This document shows, piece by piece, positions 9,201 through 17,962 of a stretch of DNA of 64,000 nucleotides. The notes under the pieces are model-generated. The model saw only the letters and a program-made list of their open reading frames with translations. It was not told the origin of the DNA and searched no databases. Origin of the DNA: Bacteroidota bacterium (GTDB lineage: Bacteria; Bacteroidota; Bacteroidia; Cytophagales; Cyclobacteriaceae); NCBI GenBank assembly GCA_018266435.1, contig JAFEAL010000004.1, positions 62,001-126,000 of the forward strand, given 5' to 3'. The position numbers were made by a program, and so were the translations under genes. Every line of letters starts with the position of its first letter. Within the stretch, counting starts at the first letter, position 1.

Positions 9201-9208
9201 CAAATGTA
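9201..9208 (-). promoter_or_regulatory. Possible Bacteroidota -7 box before menA
   Basis: TACATTTG on the minus strand matches the TAnnTTTG consensus and sits just upstream of the menA start. No convincing -33 TTG lies at the usual distance, so confidence is low. Confidence 0.3.
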
Positions 9209-9220
9209 GTTAGTGTTAAT

Positions 9221-11152
9221 TTAGTCTAAACTCTTCATCCATAAAACAGCTGATTCAATTTCAGAAAACACACGCATTTCGATATTGAATTTTTTGGTTT
9301 GTTCTTTCATGCGTTCATAATAGTCTTTTCGTACCGGATCGTGAAAGCCAACGGCCGCTATTTGTTTCAGACCATTTGCCGAAGCTACCGACAATACGTT
9401 TTTGATAAACCAGCTCTGGTCTTCAGGTGAGATAGGCCCCTGTAGGCGCAAATCAGCAATCCACCCCGGAGTATTGTATTTTTTTAACGAGTTCAGTACT
9501 GACTCAAATACCTGGCGGTACTCTTCGCTGGTCACATTTTTTTTCCATACAATCACGGTATTATTGATGAACGCATCATAGTACACCTTGGTAGAGTCAT
9601 TCTCAAAAAACACTTGTTTATCGGCATCCGTAGGAATGGGAAAGAATAATCGGAAGGTGGTTCCCTGATTTACCCGGCTCTCTACCTCAACCCGGCCATT
9701 CATGATTTGCATTTGCGACCGCACCAGGTACAACCCCATTCCTTTGCCGGTTACGTGTGTATGAAAGCGTTTGTATAGTTTAAATACATCTTCATTGTGG
9801 CGGGTCATGTCAAAGCCCATACCGTTGTCGCTCACTTCAACGATGGTTTGCTCGGTGTGCGTCCACGATTTTGCTGTAATGATTAGCGGCCGGTCTGGAG
9901 ATTTATATTTGATGGAATTGGAGATCAGGTTAAACAGGATACTTTGTACCATTGGCTTGATGCCAAACACATATTGGGTGTCAGAAAAATCTTTATGAAT
10001 AGCAAGGTTGTTCAATTGGCCGTCTCCGATCATCATTAACGACTGCTTCCACCTTTCTTCCAGGTTTATTTTTTCACGCACCCGGTACAGTTCATTCCGA
10101 ATATCAATGATGGTAGACAAGTCTTTTAAAACACTGTCCAGCTCTGATGCGGCTTGCTGAATGTATGATATGGCCTGCGGCAGTTCTTCAGGTCTGAGTT
10201 TGTCGTGCAGCAGGTTAGTTAAACCCAAAATGCGGGCTACGGGCCCGCGCAGGTTATGCGAAATGTTAAATGAAAATTGTCGCAATTCATTGTTGCTTTG
10301 CACCAACTCCATGTTGGTTTTGGTCAAATCACCGCTTTTTTCTTCTACTAGTTTTTCAAGCTCAAGGTTATAGCGCTCCAGCTTTTGTTTCTGCTCAGAG
10401 ATAAGTTGATTAGCTTCAGATAATATTTCCTGGTTGGTAGCCATCTCTTCATGTTGCTGAAGGATCTCTTCGTTTTGAGCCTCCATTTCATTCGTTAAAT
10501 TCTGGAGTGCTTTATTTTTTTCAATGAGATGCAGGTTGGTTTTTTCATTCTCTTCCAGGCTCTTCAACAGTTGATCACGTACCTGGCCATGCCTGCGTTT
10601 TAAAATGAGTATGCCAGAGATCAATGCGGTAAGAGAAATGAAAACAACATAGTTTACGTAATAATAGGAGCGTGCCGTAAACCCACGTTGGTAGTAGCCT
10701 ACGCCTATCCAGTTATTGATTGGATCAAACAAGAGAAGGCAAATAAAAGTAGAAGAAAGGCAGAGAATGATTTGCCACTTCTCCGTTCTGTCAAAGACTA
10801 GCACAGGGATAATCGCTGTAGCCAATAAAATATAGCGAATGTCAAAATAGCCTACGTAGGTAGTCGCGGGGTACACCCACTTGCCGTACAGGGAAATAAA
10901 AAAAGCGAACCAGACAGGCACCAGGCACAAGATAAGCCTGCCGGCATTGTGGTACCCTGCGCGGTTGAGTACGATGGCAAAAAAAAATAATACCGGAACA
11001 GAAAAAGTGAAAGGAGTTGTGTTTGACCAACCAAATAATCCCAATAAAATGAAGCCTAAAATGATAGTCAGGCACGCAAAGATAAAGGCGAGCAAATTTG
11101 TAGTAAATACTTCCCCTGCACTGGGAACGTGTCGCGTTCGATTAAAGCCCAC
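9221..11152 (-). CDS. 7TM sensor histidine kinase with C-terminal SpoIIAA/STAS-like domain
   Basis: A 643-residue inner-membrane kinase. Residues about 15-190 hold six or seven transmembrane helices with little periplasmic loop. A long coiled coil rich in Glu/Gln/Leu runs about 190-290. The HisKA box is 'NISHNLRGPVARI'. The HATPase boxes are 'LISNSIKYKSP' (N), 'SDNGMGFD' (G1) and 'GKGMGLYLVRSQ' (G2). After the kinase core, about 134 further residues (from roughly 510) form an alpha/beta unit with 'NTVIVWKKNVTSEEY' and 'GWIADLRLQG'. This resembles stand-alone SpoIIAA/STAS-like proteins of Bacteroidota. The start is GTG at 11152, directly after an in-frame stop; no ATG precedes the membrane region. 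No response regulator is adjacent. Confidence 0.85.
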   Translation of the reverse strand: MGFNRTRHVPSAGEVFTTNLLAFIFACLTIILGFILLGLFGWSNTTPFTFSVPVLFFFAIVLNRAGYHNAGRLILCLVPVWFAFFISLYGKWVYPATTYVGYFDIRYILLATAIIPVLVFDRTEKWQIILCLSSTFICLLLFDPINNWIGVGYYQRGFTARSYYYVNYVVFISLTALISGILILKRRHGQVRDQLLKSLEENEKTNLHLIEKNKALQNLTNEMEAQNEEILQQHEEMATNQEILSEANQLISEQKQKLERYNLELEKLVEEKSGDLTKTNMELVQSNNELRQFSFNISHNLRGPVARILGLTNLLHDKLRPEELPQAISYIQQAASELDSVLKDLSTIIDIRNELYRVREKINLEERWKQSLMMIGDGQLNNLAIHKDFSDTQYVFGIKPMVQSILFNLISNSIKYKSPDRPLIITAKSWTHTEQTIVEVSDNGMGFDMTRHNEDVFKLYKRFHTHVTGKGMGLYLVRSQMQIMNGRVEVESRVNQGTTFRLFFPIPTDADKQVFFENDSTKVYYDAFINNTVIVWKKNVTSEEYRQVFESVLNSLKKYNTPGWIADLRLQGPISPEDQSWFIKNVLSVASANGLKQIAAVGFHDPVRKDYYERMKEQTKKFNIEMRVFSEIESAVLWMKSLD

Positions 11153-11214
11153 TTATATAGTTAGTAAGTAAATTAATTTTTTTATAAAAATAAGCAAATG
11201 CCGCAAAATCGGAA

Positions 11215-11778
11215 TTACGGCTCTATTTTCGAGAGGATCTGTTGATCGAGCGGTTGTACGGAGGAGTTAAAAAACGTTACCTGATCACCATCGGAACTGA
11301 CCAGGTATTTTGCAAAATTCCAGTCGGGCTTGTGCCCGGTTTTTGCCCGCAACCATTTGTAGAGAGGGTGAGCATCTTTTCCTTTCACCGAAATTTTGCC
11401 GAATAGCTGAAACTTTACGCCATAGTTGCGTTGGCAGAAAGCTGCGATATCTTCATTGCTACCCGGTTCTTGCCACAAGAAGTTATTGGCCGGAAACCCC
11501 AGCACGGTTATTTTATCTCCGTATTGTTCATGCAGTTTTTCCAGACCGGCATATTGGGGTGTTTTGCCGCATTTGGACGCGGTGTTCACAATCAGTAACT
11601 GATGACCTTTGTATTGGGTGAAATCAATTTCTTTTCCATCGAGCGATTTTATTTTAAAATCATAGATCGAACCGACTGCCGGCTGAGGATCTTCAGAAGA
11701 AAATGTGTCGGTAACAAATGATAACAATCCCACAATACCTAAAACTATTACTACTACTAATGATCGTTTAAAGTTCAT
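11215..11778 (-). CDS. Exported glutathione peroxidase family protein (copy 2)
   Basis: A 187-residue thiol peroxidase with an N-terminal hydrophobic anchor or signal (residues 5-25). The catalytic Cys is in 'NTASKCGKTPQY', the Gln in 'WQEPGSN' and the Trp-Asn in 'DWNFAKYLV', so the peroxidase tetrad is complete with Cys rather than selenocysteine. The usual 'FPCNQF' is 'FPANNF' here. Such bacterial enzymes generally use thioredoxin-like partners rather than glutathione to reduce hydroperoxides. The ATG at 11778 lies inside the 3' end of the upstream paralog (11-base overlap, different frame). A TTG one codon earlier is a less likely start. Confidence 0.88.
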   Translation of the reverse strand: MNFKRSLVVVIVLGIVGLLSFVTDTFSSEDPQPAVGSIYDFKIKSLDGKEIDFTQYKGHQLLIVNTASKCGKTPQYAGLEKLHEQYGDKITVLGFPANNFLWQEPGSNEDIAAFCQRNYGVKFQLFGKISVKGKDAHPLYKWLRAKTGHKPDWNFAKYLVSSDGDQVTFFNSSVQPLDQQILSKIEP

Positions 11779-12256
11779 CAATGATTTCTTTGTCCATCGG
11801 TTTTATTTTCGAAGCAAAGAACTTCACCGTTCCGTCAGGTTTTATGAGGTACTTGCAGAAATTCCAGGTGGGTTCATGTCCTGTTTTTTCTTTCAGCCAG
11901 GCATACAAGGGATGTTGATCATCGCCTTTTACTGATATTTTTTCAAACATTTGAAAAGTAACGCCATAGTTAGCCTTACAAAACTCACCGATCTCGATAT
12001 TGGTACCGGGCTCTTGTGCACCAAAATTGTTGGCGGGGAAACCAAGGATTGTGACCTTGCTTCCATATTGCTCGTGTAACTTTTGCAAGTCGGCATATTG
12101 TGGCGTGTAGCCGCACTTGGACGCAACGTTTACAATTAATAAAGTCTTGCCTTTGTATTGCGAAAAATCGATGGACTTTCCATCTAACGAATTCATTTTA
12201 AAGTCATATACCGAAGAGGCCATGGTTGTCAGCAGGATGAGGGCAAGTGTTTTCAT
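11768..12256 (-). CDS. Exported glutathione peroxidase family protein (copy 1)
   Basis: A 162-residue peroxidase with a very short N-terminal hydrophobic stretch (MKTLALILLTTMASS) that may be a minimal signal peptide. The catalytic tetrad is visible: Cys in 'NVASKCGYTPQY', Gln in 'GAQEPGTN', Trp-Asn in 'TWNFCKYLI'. It also has 'FPANNF' in place of 'FPCNQF', so both neighbours share that variant and probably arose by tandem duplication. It reduces peroxides in the envelope by family inference. It is the first gene of the pair and overlaps the next by 11 bases. Confidence 0.88.
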   Translation of the reverse strand: MKTLALILLTTMASSVYDFKMNSLDGKSIDFSQYKGKTLLIVNVASKCGYTPQYADLQKLHEQYGSKVTILGFPANNFGAQEPGTNIEIGEFCKANYGVTFQMFEKISVKGDDQHPLYAWLKEKTGHEPTWNFCKYLIKPDGTVKFFASKIKPMDKEIIDEL

Positions 12257-12491
12257 ACAGGGTTGTTTTCAGTTGTAACAATAAAAGAACAATTTCGTTC
12301 AGGCAGTTCAAAGTATTTTTTGACAAATGGAAAGCCGGCCTTTTCTGTTAATTCTGAAAACACTCACCGGATTGCTTCTGTAAATAACTTAATTCCTTTT
12401 CATTTTGTTTTTAACTGTTATTTTTTGCTGTATAAATGGATTTGGCTGATGATGGGAATCAACGATGCGGTACAATTATTTTTTTGAAATG

Positions 12492-12713
12492 CTATAGCGT
12501 GGCACTTTTGTGGTGGACCAAGGTAAAACCGAAATTCCAAAATTGTTTTTTGTACCAGTTTTTGACAGTTAGTTTTGAGAGTTTAGTTTCTTCGATCCAA
12601 TGAATTGATGTCTGCGGGTCTTTAAAAAATTCAAGCTACTGATCAAAGGCTGATTCCTGAATCTTGTGAAAAATCAGACGATCGGTTTGCTGGCCATGTT
12701 GGAGAAATTTCAT
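12492..12713 (-). pseudogene. GNAT (RimJ/RimL-type) acetyltransferase fragment with in-frame stop
   Basis: Reading the minus strand from an ATG at 12713 gives a clearly protein-like sequence, 'MKFLQHGQQTDRLIFHKIQ', then 'ESAFDQ', a TAG stop (codon 26, 12636-12638), then 'LEFFKDPQTSIHWIEE' and 'VKNWYKKQFWNFGF', ending at a second stop at 12492. In GNAT N-acetyltransferases of this type the stopped codon is expected to be Trp (D-x-W-L-x-F-F), so a TGG-to-TAG change fits. The frame ends after about 74 codons, where the family has about 170, and the acetyl-CoA-binding part is missing. It is therefore broken twice. It sits between argS and the peroxidase pair. Confidence 0.75.
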
Positions 12714-12791
12714 AAAGTAATGAGTATTGAGTCGTGAATTATTTAGACAAATGTAGATCTCGTTACTTGATGCTGGTTTCTCAATACTCTC

Positions 12792-14579
12792 TCACATCTT
12801 CTCCGGCACATTAATTCCCAACACCCGCATTGACTTTTTCAATACATCGGCCACCACTTGTGAGAACGCGATTCTGAATTTCAATTTTGCAGCATCGCTC
12901 TCGTTGAAGATTGGAATGGTTTGATAGAACTGATTGTATCCTTTGGCGAGATCGAAAGCAAAGTTGGCAATTACAGCCGGTGAATAATCACGTGCAGCTT
13001 CATTCAACTTATTAATATAATTATTGATCATGAAAATGACTTCGAGTTCGGCCGGTTCAAGTGCCGTCACTTGCATCAATTCACCTTCATTTGGTTTCAC
13101 ACCCATTGCTTCTGCCTTACGGATAATCGCACAAATTCGTGCGTGTGTGTATTGAATGAACGGCCCAGTGTGTCCTTGCAACTGAATTGATTCGTTCGGG
13201 TCGAACAACATTCTTTTCTTAGGATCAACTTTCAATAAGAAAAACTTCAGCGCGCCAAGTCCGATTATTTCTGAAAGTTCTTTAATCTGTGCTTCCGTTG
13301 CATCTTCAATCTTACCAAGTTCTCGTGTTTGCTTTTCGGCTTCGTCCACCATTTCTTGCATGAGATCGTCAGCATCTACCACAGTTCCTTCGCGCGATTT
13401 CATTTTGCCGGTCGGCAGGTCAACCATTCCATACGAAAGATGATAGCATTTCTCCGCCCATGGGTAGCCGAGTTTCTTCATGATGAGGAACAGTACTTTG
13501 AAATGATATTCCTGTTCATTACCAACGGTATAAACCTGCCCTTCTATTTTAGGAAAGTCTTTGAAGCGCAAAATCGCTGTGCCAATGTCTTGTGTCATGT
13601 ACACCGAAGTACCATCGGCACGCAATAATACTTTTTGATCGAGGCCATCGCCAGTCAGATCAACCCAAACCGAGCCATCTTCTTTTTTAAAGAACACACC
13701 TTGTTCTAACCCGCGCAACACTTCATCTTTCCCTAAGAGGTATGTATCCGATTCATAATACAACTTCTCAAAGTCAACACCCATTCTTTTATAAGTAGAA
13801 CCAAAGCCTTCGTACACCCAGCCGTTCATCGTTTTCCAGAGTTGAACGGTGCCGGCATCTTTGGCTTCCCACTTTTGCAACATCTCAATGGCAAGCAACA
13901 TGATGGGAGCCTTCTTCTCGGCTTCTGCTTCGGGCATTCCTTTCTCCATCAATTCTTTTGTCTGCGCCTTGTAGTTCTTGTCGAACTCTACATAATATTT
14001 TCCAACGAGATGATCGCCTTTAATTCCACTGCTCTGTGGGGTCTCGCCATTGCCAAACAACGTCCACGCAGCCATGCTTTTGCAGATGTGAATGCCGCGA
14101 TCGTTAATGATCTGCACCTTGTGAACCGTGTAACCTAGTGCTTGGTAAATCTCAGCAACCGAGTACCCCAGAAAATTATTTCTCAAATGTCCCAAGTGCA
14201 AAGGCTTGTTTGTATTCGGTGATGAATACTCCACCATCAACTCTCTTCCGTTGGATGGGAGTAATCCGAAATTCTTATCAGCATAAATGGATTTGAAAAC
14301 TTCTACCCACACCTGATCGGCAATCACCAGGTTCAAAAATCCTTTCACTACATTGAAACGCGTAACAATTCCTGAATTGGAAACTAAATATTCTCCAATG
14401 GCAGTAGCTGTTTGCTCGGGGCTTTTCTTAGAAATTTTTGTCAGTGGAAAACACACCAACGTGTGCGAGCCTTCAAACTCTTGATTGGTAGGCTGGAGTT
14501 GTTCAGTAGCAGTCACCTGACCAAACAAATCGGTCATTGCATTTCTGATACTTTTTCGCAATTCAAATTCTAAATCCAT
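12792..14579 (-). CDS. argS: Arginyl-tRNA synthetase
   Basis: A 595-residue class I synthetase that charges tRNA-Arg with arginine in the cytoplasm. The N-terminal Add-1 domain (about 1-110) is followed by the HIGH-type motif in 'SPNTNKPLHLGHLRNN' and the KMSKS-type loop in 'GKMKSREGTVV'. The C-terminal DALR anticodon domain ends with 'MRVLGINVPEKM', typical for ArgS. The start at 14579 (MDLEFELRKS) matches the family; an in-frame ATG at 14615 would add twelve unlike residues. The gene follows the deoxyhypusine-synthase-like gene by 49 bases and may be cotranscribed. Confidence 0.96.
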   Translation of the reverse strand: MDLEFELRKSIRNAMTDLFGQVTATEQLQPTNQEFEGSHTLVCFPLTKISKKSPEQTATAIGEYLVSNSGIVTRFNVVKGFLNLVIADQVWVEVFKSIYADKNFGLLPSNGRELMVEYSSPNTNKPLHLGHLRNNFLGYSVAEIYQALGYTVHKVQIINDRGIHICKSMAAWTLFGNGETPQSSGIKGDHLVGKYYVEFDKNYKAQTKELMEKGMPEAEAEKKAPIMLLAIEMLQKWEAKDAGTVQLWKTMNGWVYEGFGSTYKRMGVDFEKLYYESDTYLLGKDEVLRGLEQGVFFKKEDGSVWVDLTGDGLDQKVLLRADGTSVYMTQDIGTAILRFKDFPKIEGQVYTVGNEQEYHFKVLFLIMKKLGYPWAEKCYHLSYGMVDLPTGKMKSREGTVVDADDLMQEMVDEAEKQTRELGKIEDATEAQIKELSEIIGLGALKFFLLKVDPKKRMLFDPNESIQLQGHTGPFIQYTHARICAIIRKAEAMGVKPNEGELMQVTALEPAELEVIFMINNYINKLNEAARDYSPAVIANFAFDLAKGYNQFYQTIPIFNESDAAKLKFRIAFSQVVADVLKKSMRVLGINVPEKM

Positions 14580-14628
14580 GTCTGCTTGTATTTCATCTTT
14601 GACTAACCGACACATTAGTCATCGAAAA

Positions 14629-15603
14629 TTACATATCAAGGATATAAGCAAACATCAAAGGTGCCACGATCGTTGCATCGCTTTCAACAATAAACTTGGG
14701 CGTGTCGATGCTGAGTTTGCCCCACGTAATTTTTTCGTTGGGCACAGCGCCTGAATACGAACCATAACTTGTGGTTGAATCCGAAATCTGGCAGAAGTAA
14801 CTCCAAAACGGTACGCCATCTCTTTCCAAATCCTGGTGCAACATGGGCACCACGCATATCGGGAAGTCGCCCGCAATGCCGCCCCCGATCTGGAAGAACC
14901 CAATGCCATCCTTACCTGAATTATTTGTGTACCAATCGGCCAGCCACACCATGTATTCAATACCACTTTTCATCGTGCTTGCTTTCAGTTCGCCAGTCAA
15001 TACATACGAAGCAAAAATATTTCCCATCGTGCTGTCTTCCCAGCCGGGCACCACCATTGGCATGTTTTTCTCGGCTGCGGCTATCATCCAACTGTTTTTC
15101 GGGTCGATCTCGTAATATTGTTTCAGTTCACCGCTGTTGATCATGCGAAACATGAACTCGTGCGGAAACAACCGCTCGCCTTTGTCTTCGGCATCCTTCC
15201 ACACTTTAAACAAATGGGCTTGCAACCTTCTAAAGGCTTCCTCTTCCGGTATGCACGTATCGGTCACACGGTTTAGGTGATTTCCCAACAACTCCCATTC
15301 TTGCTCAGGTGTCAGGTCCCGGTAATTCGGAATGCGCTTGTAGTGTGAGTGCGCCACCAGGTTCATAATGTCTTCTTCCAGGTTTGCGCCCGTGCACGAA
15401 ATGATGTGTACTTTATTTTGGCGGATCATTTCGGCAAAGCTGATGCCCAGCTCGCCCGTGCTCATGGCGCCTGCCAGACTCACCAGCATTTTCTTGCCTT
15501 CGGCAATATGTTTTTTATAAGCTTTGGCTGCATCTACCAACGCTGCTGCGTTGAAGTGCAGGTAATTTTTTTCAATAAAAGCGGAAATGGGGCGATTGCT
15601 CAT
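14629..15603 (-). CDS. Deoxyhypusine synthase-like protein
   Basis: A 324-residue homolog of deoxyhypusine synthase, which in eukaryotes and archaea transfers an aminobutyl group from spermidine to a lysine of eIF5A. The NAD-binding region 'LVSLAGAMSTGELG' and 'SCTGANLEEDIMNL' are present. So is the C-terminal 'NEKITWGKLSID', whose Lys296 aligns with the catalytic lysine of the eukaryotic enzyme. Bacteria lack eIF5A, so the natural substrate is probably a polyamine or related amine; this is inference. The start at 15603 is preferred over an ATG at 15705, which lies upstream of a promoter-like element and encodes an unlike leader. argS follows after 49 bases. Confidence 0.87.
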   Translation of the reverse strand: MSNRPISAFIEKNYLHFNAAALVDAAKAYKKHIAEGKKMLVSLAGAMSTGELGISFAEMIRQNKVHIISCTGANLEEDIMNLVAHSHYKRIPNYRDLTPEQEWELLGNHLNRVTDTCIPEEEAFRRLQAHLFKVWKDAEDKGERLFPHEFMFRMINSGELKQYYEIDPKNSWMIAAAEKNMPMVVPGWEDSTMGNIFASYVLTGELKASTMKSGIEYMVWLADWYTNNSGKDGIGFFQIGGGIAGDFPICVVPMLHQDLERDGVPFWSYFCQISDSTTSYGSYSGAVPNEKITWGKLSIDTPKFIVESDATIVAPLMFAYILDM

Positions 15604-15624
15604 AGTGGTATAAAAATTTTGGTG

Positions 15625-15654
15625 CGAAAATACACAATAGGTTGCAGGTTGCAA
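15625..15654 (-). promoter_or_regulatory. Bacteroidota-type promoter for the deoxyhypusine-synthase-like gene
   Basis: On the minus strand TTG (15654-15652), 19 bases, then TATTTTCG (15632-15625) fit the TTG-N19-21-TAnnTTTG consensus with one mismatch. The ATG at 15603 would have a leader of roughly 15 bases. Confidence 0.45.
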
Positions 15655-15823
15655 GCCTCGCACAACAGGTTTGGAGGTTGAAGTTTGAAGCCGGTTTAAC
15701 TGCATGGGAGGCCGGGCAATTAAAAAAAGCGTGCAGCTTCATCAGCCGTGATTGCCTTCTGTTTATTTTCTCTTTCGCATTGTGCTAAACTTTTACTTTC
15801 TTCCTGCATAAATTCAAATAACC

Positions 15824-17911
15824 ATGAGATACATAGTCAGTTATTTTCTTTTGATCAGCACCGGCTTGTTTGCACAGAACCTCACCGGTTTTTCTGAAAC
15901 CGCATCCGCGAAGCAAAAACAAACGGAGTCATTTTTTTTGAAACTGCAGGAAAGCGAGCGGTATAAAAACCACTTGAAGAACATAACAAAGGAACCACAC
16001 ATCTCTACCTCAAAAGCCAACGAGCGGGTGCGCGACTACATAGCCGATGTAATGCGCAAAGCCGGCTTGCAAGTGGAGATATTTCCCTACGATATTTATC
16101 TTCCGGTTATGCCGGGCTCTGCTTCGGCTGAACTTGTCGAGCCCATTCGTATTCTGCTTAACAACAAAGAATACATTCACAAAGAAGATCCCTATTCGGC
16201 TGATCCTAACTTATATTTTGGCTATAACGCATACACCGGCTCGGGAGATGTAACAGCCGAGGTGGTTTATGCCAACTTTGGACGCAAAGAAGATTTTGAA
16301 AAATTACAGACACTCGGTATCTCCGTTAAAGGCAAAGTTGTTATCGCCCGTTATGGCGGTAACTTCCGCGGGTATAAAGCAAAATATGCCGAGGCAGCAG
16401 GCGCAGCAGCCCTCATCATTTTTACTGACCCAGGTGACAGCGGCTATGCCAAGGGGCTGGTTTATCCTGAAGGACCGATGTACAACGAAAGTGATATTCA
16501 GCGCGGCTCCCTGCTTACCCTTGATTGGACGGGTGATCCGCTAACACCCTTTGAGCCTGCATTGCCCCTTGATGGAAAAAAGAAAATAGTGCGCAAAAAG
16601 CCTGAAGAAGTTGCCGGTATGCACAATATTCCAGTGTTGCCGTTGCCGTATGGATCAGCCAAAGAAATAATAGCCCGAATGACGGGCAAGCCCGTGCCGG
16701 CCGGATGGCAGGGAGGGTTGCCCTGCACCTATCGCCTGGAAGGTGGTGCTGATTTGAAAGTACGTGTGAATGTTCAGCAAAAAAGGGAGATTCAACGCGT
16801 GTATGATGTAGTAGGCACACTTGTCGGTTCAGAATTTCCTAACGAGTGGGTCATGGCCGGCTCGCATTATGATGCCTGGGGCTTTGGTGCAACTGATCCA
16901 AACAGTGGCACGGCCATGTTGTTGGCGTTGAGTGAATCACTGGGCAAATTAAAACAGGCAGGTTACGCCCCTAAGCGCACCATCAAGATAATGCACTGGG
17001 ATGCCGAAGAGCAAGGTGTGATTGGCTCTACGGAATGGGTTGAACATTTTCGCGATGAACTCGAGGCCAAAGGAGTAGCCTACATCAATGCTGACGGAGC
17101 GGTATCTGGTAAAAATTTTGGGGCATCATCAAGTCCATCTTTAAAAGGCTTGTTCATTGAGTCAACCAAAGTTATTCCTTACCCCGACTCATCGAAGTCG
17201 GTATACGATCATTGGTTGGGCAATCGTGGATTAAAAGAACCTCGTCTGGGTAATTTAGGCGGAGGCTCCGATCACATTGCGTTTTATACGCACATTGGTA
17301 TTCCATCGGGCGGAGCAGGCACCGGTGGCCCCACGATTTATCACTCCAACCACGATAGTTTTTCTTTTTACGAACACTTTGCCGATCCTACTTTTAAGAT
17401 GGGCCCTCTGGTGGAACAAGTATTTGGTGTGATGGCTTTGCGCCTGGCCAATGCAGAAGTGATCCCCTACAATGTAGCACGTTACGGGATCGATTTACAT
17501 ACTCACCTGGAAGGGTTGCAAAAACTGACGAAAGCGTATGATAAAACTGCAACACCTTTTTCTTTTGATGCCTTGCTCAAAGCAGCAGATGAGTTGAAGC
17601 AAGCAGGCGAAGAAGCCGAGGCAGCATTGAAGACAGCCAAGGAATCAAACAGAAAAGAAATCAATGCCGAACTTCTTGGCCTTGAACGTGTATGGATCGA
17701 TAAGCAGGGAATGCCCTATGGAAATTGGTACCGGTCGCTGTATGCGTCACCTGATCCTTACAGTGGCTATGCTTCATGGATGCTTCCGGCATTTCAGTAT
17801 GAGGCAGCTAACCGATCAACCACAAACCTAAAAATGTGGGAAAGTAAATACTTGTCTGCGATCAGTAAACTGAAATCTAAACTGGAAGCCATCACAAAAT
17901 TAGCAAAGTGA
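15824..17911 (+). CDS. Exported M28 family metallopeptidase (glutamate carboxypeptidase II-like)
   Basis: A 695-residue exopeptidase with a signal peptide (about 1-17). A PA domain spans about 110-290 ('GKVVIARYGGNFRGYKAKYA'). The M28 catalytic core has its two-zinc ligands visible: 'GSHYDAWGFGATDPNSG' (His, Asp), 'WDAEEQG' (catalytic Glu and Glu), 'NADGAVSG' (Asp) and 'IYHSNHDSF' (His). A C-terminal helical transferrin-receptor-like dimerisation domain occupies about 560-695. Domain order and length match glutamate carboxypeptidase II homologs that trim peptides in the periplasm or outside. The exported phosphodiesterase gene starts 51 bases downstream. Confidence 0.93.
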   Translation: MRYIVSYFLLISTGLFAQNLTGFSETASAKQKQTESFFLKLQESERYKNHLKNITKEPHISTSKANERVRDYIADVMRKAGLQVEIFPYDIYLPVMPGSASAELVEPIRILLNNKEYIHKEDPYSADPNLYFGYNAYTGSGDVTAEVVYANFGRKEDFEKLQTLGISVKGKVVIARYGGNFRGYKAKYAEAAGAAALIIFTDPGDSGYAKGLVYPEGPMYNESDIQRGSLLTLDWTGDPLTPFEPALPLDGKKKIVRKKPEEVAGMHNIPVLPLPYGSAKEIIARMTGKPVPAGWQGGLPCTYRLEGGADLKVRVNVQQKREIQRVYDVVGTLVGSEFPNEWVMAGSHYDAWGFGATDPNSGTAMLLALSESLGKLKQAGYAPKRTIKIMHWDAEEQGVIGSTEWVEHFRDELEAKGVAYINADGAVSGKNFGASSSPSLKGLFIESTKVIPYPDSSKSVYDHWLGNRGLKEPRLGNLGGGSDHIAFYTHIGIPSGGAGTGGPTIYHSNHDSFSFYEHFADPTFKMGPLVEQVFGVMALRLANAEVIPYNVARYGIDLHTHLEGLQKLTKAYDKTATPFSFDALLKAADELKQAGEEAEAALKTAKESNRKEINAELLGLERVWIDKQGMPYGNWYRSLYASPDPYSGYASWMLPAFQYEAANRSTTNLKMWESKYLSAISKLKSKLEAITKLAK

Positions 17912-17962
17912 GAAATGGGTAAAAGTTTGTAATGACTACAGTAACCAATAGCAACTGATCAT

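Noticed and set aside
12263..12487. Plus-strand 74-codon frame before the peroxidase pair
   Set aside because: It covers the minus-strand promoter region of the peroxidases and has no motif or coherent hydrophobic pattern.
14769..15140. Plus-strand frame opposite the deoxyhypusine-synthase-like gene
   Set aside because: Shadow of the minus-strand gene; the translation is Ser/Pro/Arg-rich without recognisable domains.
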